Notes under the pieces: generated by a model
What the model saw: only the letters and a program-made list of their open reading frames with translations
Database searches by the model: none
What the model was told of the DNA's origin: nothing
Assembly (NCBI RefSeq): GCF_022201045.2
Contig: NC_068558.1
Coordinates: 44,605,001-44,669,000 of the forward strand
Direction of reading: 5' to 3'
DNA from: Citrus sinensis
Taxonomy: Eukaryota; Streptophyta; Magnoliopsida; Sapindales; Rutaceae
Length of the DNA: 64,000 nucleotides
Shown: piece by piece, positions 59,738 through 64,000 of the stretch
How the letters are laid out: each line of letters opens with the position of its first letter
How positions within the stretch are numbered: the first letter of the stretch is position 1
Program-made: the position numbers and the translations under genes

Positions 59738-62716
59738 TCAACCAGGATATCTGATTCAGCTTTGTTCCATATGTCGGTAATCATTTTTGGCAGCATGGAC
59801 AAAAATTCTATGGAGAAACTTAGGGAGGCTTCTGCTGCTGAAGCGGAAGCAGCTAATGCTGTCTGGCAAGCTGCACAGGCAGCATCTGCTGTTCCTCCTG
59901 AAGAAACGTCTGTATCTGATGATAACTCACAAGTTGCAGAAGCAACTTCAGATGGTAGTGACACTGAGGCAGATGTTCGCCTTCATCCTAGAGCTGTATG
60001 TCCTTTGCATCAACATCATGTGTCGTGATAGTTCTATTAGCTGCCAGACTGCAGTATCACAATGTTTTGTTGTCACAGGTTGTGGTTGCTAAAGAGGCTG
60101 TAGGGAACCTGGGTGGGATGGTACGGCAGTTATCGTTGGATCAGTTTGAAAATGAGAGCAGACGAATGATTCCCTTGAATAATGAGCTATCATATCCAAC
60201 CAAAAAGTTCACCAGGCAAAGATCTCCCCAGGGCTTACATAAAAAGGCAAGTGTTACCAATTTTATCCGTTTTTCGTATTGTTATACTGGATAATTTACT
60301 ATTATGTTTTGTACAACTAAAACTATGTATGTTTTCTGATAGTTCTACTGTGTAATTTACTGTCATATGTTCTGCTTTCGATTATGACTACCATTACTAT
60401 GGCAATTACTATCATATTTTCTTGCATGTTTTCTGACAATTAACATAACTACCGTAGTTTTACTGGGTAATTAATTTTCTATCACGTCTTCTTGCAGATT
60501 ATTTCTACATTGCTTAGGCCTCGAAACTGGAAAGCTCCAGCTAATAGGAGGTTTTTCTTGGATTCATATGAAGTTGGTGAGCTTTGCTATGCAGCTGAGC
60601 AGATTTTTATGCAGGAACCCACAGTTCTTCAGTTGAGAGCTCCTGTTAAGGTCTTTGGTGATCTTCACGGACAGTTTGGTGACTTAATGCGGCTATTTGA
60701 TGAATATGGATTTCCTTCCACTGCAGGAGACATTACGTAAGTTGACATCAAGACCTCTTACAATAATCATTCTGTGGGTTGTCTCACCAGCCAGAATATT
60801 TTTTGTTTCAGTTATATCGACTATTTATTTTTGGGAGATTATGTTGATAGAGGGCAGCACAGCTTGGAAACCATTACTTTGCTCCTTGCTCTTAAGGCAA
60901 GCTTCTGCCTTGAGTCACCTCAAGTTGGTATGGAGTATAATTCTGAATAATTTCAAATGTGACTATCTTGTTTGTTTTGTTGTGATTTTTGCAGATTGAG
61001 TACCCTGAGAATGTTCACCTTATACGTGGAAACCATGAGGCTGCTGATATAAATGCGCTATTTGGTTTTCGCCTTGAATGCATTGAGAGAATGGTTTGGA
61101 CGAATATTCTTATGTTAATTTTGCTGCTTCATCCTGAGAAAGTCAGAATGTACTAATGAAAATTTTATTTACAGGGGGAGAATGATGGAATATGGGCATG
61201 GACACGGTTCAACCAACTCTTCAACTGTCTTCCTCTTGCTGCACTTATTGAAAAGAAAATCATCTGTATGCATGGTGGCATAGGGAGATCAATACATTCA
61301 GTGGAGCAGATAGAGAAGCTTGAAAGGCCCATAACCATGGATGCTGGATCTATAATTCTGATGGACCTTCTGTGGTTTGTTTTAAATATCTCTACCATTT
61401 TAAGGTCAATGGTTCTTTACATTATTCTTTTTTCACTTAAAATCTTTATTTCTTTTATATAGGTCTGATCCTACAGAAAATGACAGCATAGAAGGTTTAA
61501 GACCAAATGCAAGAGGGCCTGGTCTGGTCACTTTTGGGGTAAGGGAGGTTCTTCAGTGTATACAAACTCAATATATCCTTTTGTTCGTCAAAGTTTGTAC
61601 GTTTATAAAATTTTCGGGATACCACTTGAAGCTGTATTAGCATAAAGGGTGGATTTTGTAGCGTGCAGACTTCCACACGCCAAATATTAACGTGTATAAA
61701 ATGAAACTTTACAAGTGTTCGAGGCTGTCTATTCTTTGGAACTACCTTTTTGAATGGTGTCATATAAATAAACCATTGAATGAGCTGCCTACGATTGAAT
61801 TTTATTTTATTTTCGTGGCCATTATAGGTAAAGTTTAGTTTTCATCAGCTTCTAGAGTCCTGATCTGGTGCTTATCGTTGTGCGCTAGACGGGCTGCATC
61901 TCAAGATTCCATTGGCAGGGCCATGGATTCCACAAAACAGCCGAGCCAATGAAATCTTGAGACGCATCCCGCGTGCCCTTGATCAGATTTTTCAGCTTCT
62001 ATAATGTTTTTTTGGCAATTTGTGAATGCCTGTATTTATTTAATTGGTTTCAATATTTGGGAATTTCAATTACCTTGTCAATTGACCGCTAATACATGTT
62101 TTATCCACGAGCTTTTATTTATGATGATAGTCATTTCTGTATTTTAAATTGCTTATTCATTGGAGTCTGTACCCTTTGCAGCCTGACCGAGTCTCAGACT
62201 TTTGCAAGAGAAACAAATTACAGCTCATTATAAGGGCTCATGAGTGTGTAATGGATGGTTTTGAGCGGTTTGCTCAGGGGCAATTGATTACTCTTTTTTC
62301 TGCAACCAACTACTGTGGTAAGCAAAATCACCTGGCTTTTCTCCTTTTGCTGTGCTAGCTCGTGCAGCCTAATTTAATGATGATATATGCATCCAGGGAC
62401 GGCAAACAATGCTGGAGCTATATTGGTAGTCGGCAGGGGATTGGTTGTGGTTCCAAAATTAATTCATCCCTTGCCACCTCCCCTTCAGTCACCTGAGACA
62501 TCTCCAGAACGTGTTATAGATGACATGTGGATGCAGGTAAGATATATAAACTTTGATGTTGGACCTTGATATCGTCGTTGGATAAATTTCACTCCTCTCA
62601 AAACTATACATGGTGTGTTTGTTTCCTTGCAGGAGCTCAACATTCAAAGACCGCCAACTCCTACACGTGGTCGCCCGCAGCCTGACCTTGACCGGAACTC
62701 ACTTGCTTATATATGA
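55817..62716 (+). CDS. BSL1: BSL1: Kelch-repeat PPP-type Ser/Thr phosphatase (BSU1 family), 21 exons
   Basis: Exons: 55817-56021, 56141-56201, 56283-56361, 56459-56538, 56647-56741, 57203-57302, 57389-57458, 57904-58005, 58199-58280, 58373-58543, 59509-59692, 59794-59995, 60079-60246, 60498-60736, 60812-60896, 60995-61093, 61175-61374, 61463-61538, 62182-62317, 62397-62536, 62633-62716. All phases agree, giving 885 residues (Arabidopsis BSL1 about 880). Residues 1-350 are Kelch repeats ([26 protein letters not shown]). About 535-835 is the PPP catalytic domain with GDLHG (587-591), GDYVDRG (621-627), GNHE (653-656), HGGIGRS and RAHE, the two-metal site. BSU1-family phosphatases dephosphorylate BIN2-type kinases in brassinosteroid signalling. 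The SLAYI C-terminus fits BSL1, not BSL2/3. Introns 13 and 15 use GC donors; intron 11 has a (CT)n tract. An AATAAA lies at 63096. Confidence 0.95.
59707..59733 (+). repeat. (CT)n microsatellite in BSL1 intron 11
   Basis: An uninterrupted CT run lies in the 101-bp intron 59693-59793. A further possible acceptor (ACCAG at 59741-59745) lies between it and the used TTTGGCAG acceptor. The CT run may serve as polypyrimidine tract. Confidence 0.8.
61896..61965. other. Hairpin in BSL1 intron 18, candidate small-RNA precursor
   Basis: GCATCTCAAGATTCCATTGGC (61896-61916, 21 nt) pairs with 61945-61965 at 19 of 21 positions. Further pairing extends outward (GGGC.GC with GC.CCC, and CTGATC at about 61859-61865 with GATCAG at 61981-61986). 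The loop is about 28 nt. It lies within the 643-bp intron 61539-62181. The geometry is like a plant MIRNA foldback, but I recognise no conserved miRNA; a decayed MITE is equally possible. Confidence 0.5.
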
Positions 62717-63320
62717 TTTTGGCTGACTGATTTTTGCAAGTTACAGCATCTTGTCGCAGGACTGCCATTCTTATTTGGCAGGCTTCATCATCAGTCAGTC
62801 AGAACTTAGAAAGGCCGGCAGAATGTCAGCCACCTTGCACAAAATAAGGTGCTTGTGTTGTATTCTTTATGTTTCAAATCGCAGGAGACGGCAGCGTTGT
62901 CTAGTGTACACACAGAATTAGGGTTTCAAAGATTTTAGCTGTAAAACAGAGTGTAATATATGTAAAAGTTAGTTTGAAGGCGAGAGTATTTTCTGCAGCT
63001 CAACAGAGAACATATTTACATGTATGGTGTAGCAAGGGTTCGTTGTTCAACTTTTGTATTACAGCATAAATGCTGATAGATACTCTGAGGTTCTTAATAA
63101 ATTATACCATGTGTTGCGATTATGATTTTGACAGAGATTCGTAGTAGTGTCAAGACTAGAGATTTCTCTTCTAAGGATCTTGTGTATCAGTGGGGCTTCT
63201 TTCTTGATAAAACTAAGTAGATGTTGATTGATTCAAAGAAATAGAAGTGAAAGTACAATCAAACTCTTTTTGACTTTTAATTGAGAAGAATCATTAAAGG
63301 GACTGATGATGACATGACAT
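62717..63320. other. Convergent 3' UTRs of BSL1 and the OB-fold gene
   Basis: BSL1 3' UTR with AATAAA at 63096-63101. The minus-strand OB-fold gene ends at 63321, and its 3' UTR must overlap or abut this region. No other gene. Confidence 0.5.
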
Positions 63321-63740
63321 TCAAGGCATTGGAGGGAAAATACGCGAATGAGAAGAAATAACAGATTCCTGCACATACTTATTGTGGGAATCATTGGGAT
63401 GAGGAACCCAACGAATCTCACTCATGTTTGGCGTCTCCACAAATGCCATTGTGTACTCTCCAATTTTCTGGACGCTGCCTCTCTTGCCTGCTCTCAGCAC
63501 GAGACTTTTTCTGACGTAAGAAAATATGCCATTAGTCAAGCGTAAAATATCACCAGGCTCAAATGCATCACACTCGTCTTGCCAGAACTGGAAGTGAACG
63601 GCAGCCGTTTCGTCAGCCACGAGCGCTAAGCAGGTCTTGTTCTGCCCTTCCATTGCTGCGGTCTTCATTTTGTCGAGAACTATGAACTTTGTGTTTATGT
63701 TGTTTTGAGCTGCTGGTGATAAGTCTTTCAGAGAAATCAT
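63321..63740 (-). CDS. OB-fold single-stranded DNA-binding protein, SOSS complex subunit B-like
   Basis: A single coding exon of 139 residues starting at ATG 63740 (MISLKDLSPAAQNNIN). It contains one OB-fold: FIVLDKMKTAAMEGQNKTCL, then ALVADETAAVHFQFW, GDILRLTNGIFSYVRKSLVL, RAGKRGSVQKIGEYTMAFVE and a WVPHPND tail. It matches plant proteins annotated as nucleic-acid-binding OB-fold or SOSS-B homologues (Arabidopsis At1g03810/At1g23750 type). In animals SOSS-B (hSSB1/2, NABP) binds single-stranded DNA at double-strand breaks and promotes end resection and ATM signalling; the plant role is inferred. On the minus strand, TTTTAGCTGCAG ending at about 63763 is a good acceptor, so a 5' UTR intron probably precedes the coding exon. 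It faces BSL1 tail to tail. Confidence 0.88.
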   Translation of the reverse strand: MISLKDLSPAAQNNINTKFIVLDKMKTAAMEGQNKTCLALVADETAAVHFQFWQDECDAFEPGDILRLTNGIFSYVRKSLVLRAGKRGSVQKIGEYTMAFVETPNMSEIRWVPHPNDSHNKYVQESVISSHSRIFPPMP

Positions 63741-64000
63741 ATTCACGGCCAGCCTTTGTTACCTGCAGCTAAAACAGAGTTTCTATTTTCATTCAGTCAT
63801 TTCTACAAACATCTGAGGAATGGTCGGCTGTTCTGACTCCAAGCACCCCCCCTGTTAGTTTCGTTTTAACACAAAACTATAAAACACGCATGCCTGGGAT
63901 CTCAATTAACAGTACGAGAATAATTAAGAGTAGAAGAATAAACGACAGATTTTATGACACTTCTGTTATATTATATTTATTTAATGTATATCTGATATGT
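63741..64000. other. 5' region of the OB-fold gene, cut by the window edge
   Basis: Contains the likely 5' UTR and intron of the minus-strand OB-fold gene. No other feature seen before the window ends. Confidence 0.4.

Noticed and set aside
59746-59793. Extra BSL1 coding segment using the earlier acceptor ACCAG
   Set aside because: It stays in frame but adds 16 residues unlike the family. The acceptor at 59793 gives [11 protein letters not shown], which matches the BSL1 family.
61896-61965. MIR172 precursor
   Set aside because: Shares only the AATCTTGA core; the rest of the mature sequence does not match.
1-64000. CRISPR arrays, operons or bacterial-type systems
   Set aside because: No regularly spaced repeats or prokaryotic genes; this is plant nuclear DNA.

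Overview
This is a 64 kb piece of a plant nuclear genome. The intron-split genes, AT-rich intergenic DNA, abundant small transposons and plant-only families (GID1, BSL1, LEC14B, PPR) all say eudicot. The protein sequences would fit a woody rosid such as Citrus, but that is a weak guess. No organellar, viral or bacterial block was seen.

Layout. 1-6474: AT-rich DNA holding a 42-bp foldback and a nested transposon. In the nest, a hAT-type element carrying a hexose-transporter exon fragment sits inside the terminal repeat of a Mutator-like element. 6475-7668: an intronless secreted leucine-rich-repeat protein with G-box motifs upstream. 9507-14977 (minus): a nine-exon LEC14B-type WD40 gene with a MITE and a minisatellite in its introns. 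15-21.6 kb: gene-free, with several MITE or hAT-like elements. 21647-23566: a two-exon P-class PPR gene. 23.6-29.2 kb: no gene recognised. 29200-30868 (minus): a two-exon GID1 gibberellin receptor. 30.9-43.3 kb: a 12 kb gene desert with a 0.3 kb tandem duplication, a cluster of G-boxes and a poly-G run. 43353-44774: an intronless MSP-domain plus ankyrin (VAPYRIN-like) gene, followed by a tRNA-derived SINE with a perfect 15-bp target duplication. 47381-50746: two tandem histone H2A.X genes separated by a second Mutator-like copy. 51517-51589: tRNA-Ala(UGC). 52.4-53.05 kb: three phase-compatible exons of an unrecognised gene or gene remnant. 55817-62716: a 21-exon BSL1 Kelch/PPP phosphatase gene with two GC-AG introns and a hairpin in one intron. 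63321-63740 (minus): a small OB-fold SOSS-B-like protein, convergent with BSL1.

Functional links. GID1 (gibberellin perception) and BSL1 (brassinosteroid signalling) are both hormone-signalling genes. H2A.X and the SOSS-B-like protein both belong to DNA double-strand-break signalling. Plant genes are not organised in operons, so this proximity probably has no functional meaning. The genes are ordinary. The most interesting material is in the nested and gene-capturing transposon, the divergent promoters of the H2A.X pair, the GC-AG introns, the intronic hairpin and the unidentified exons at 52.4-53.05 kb.
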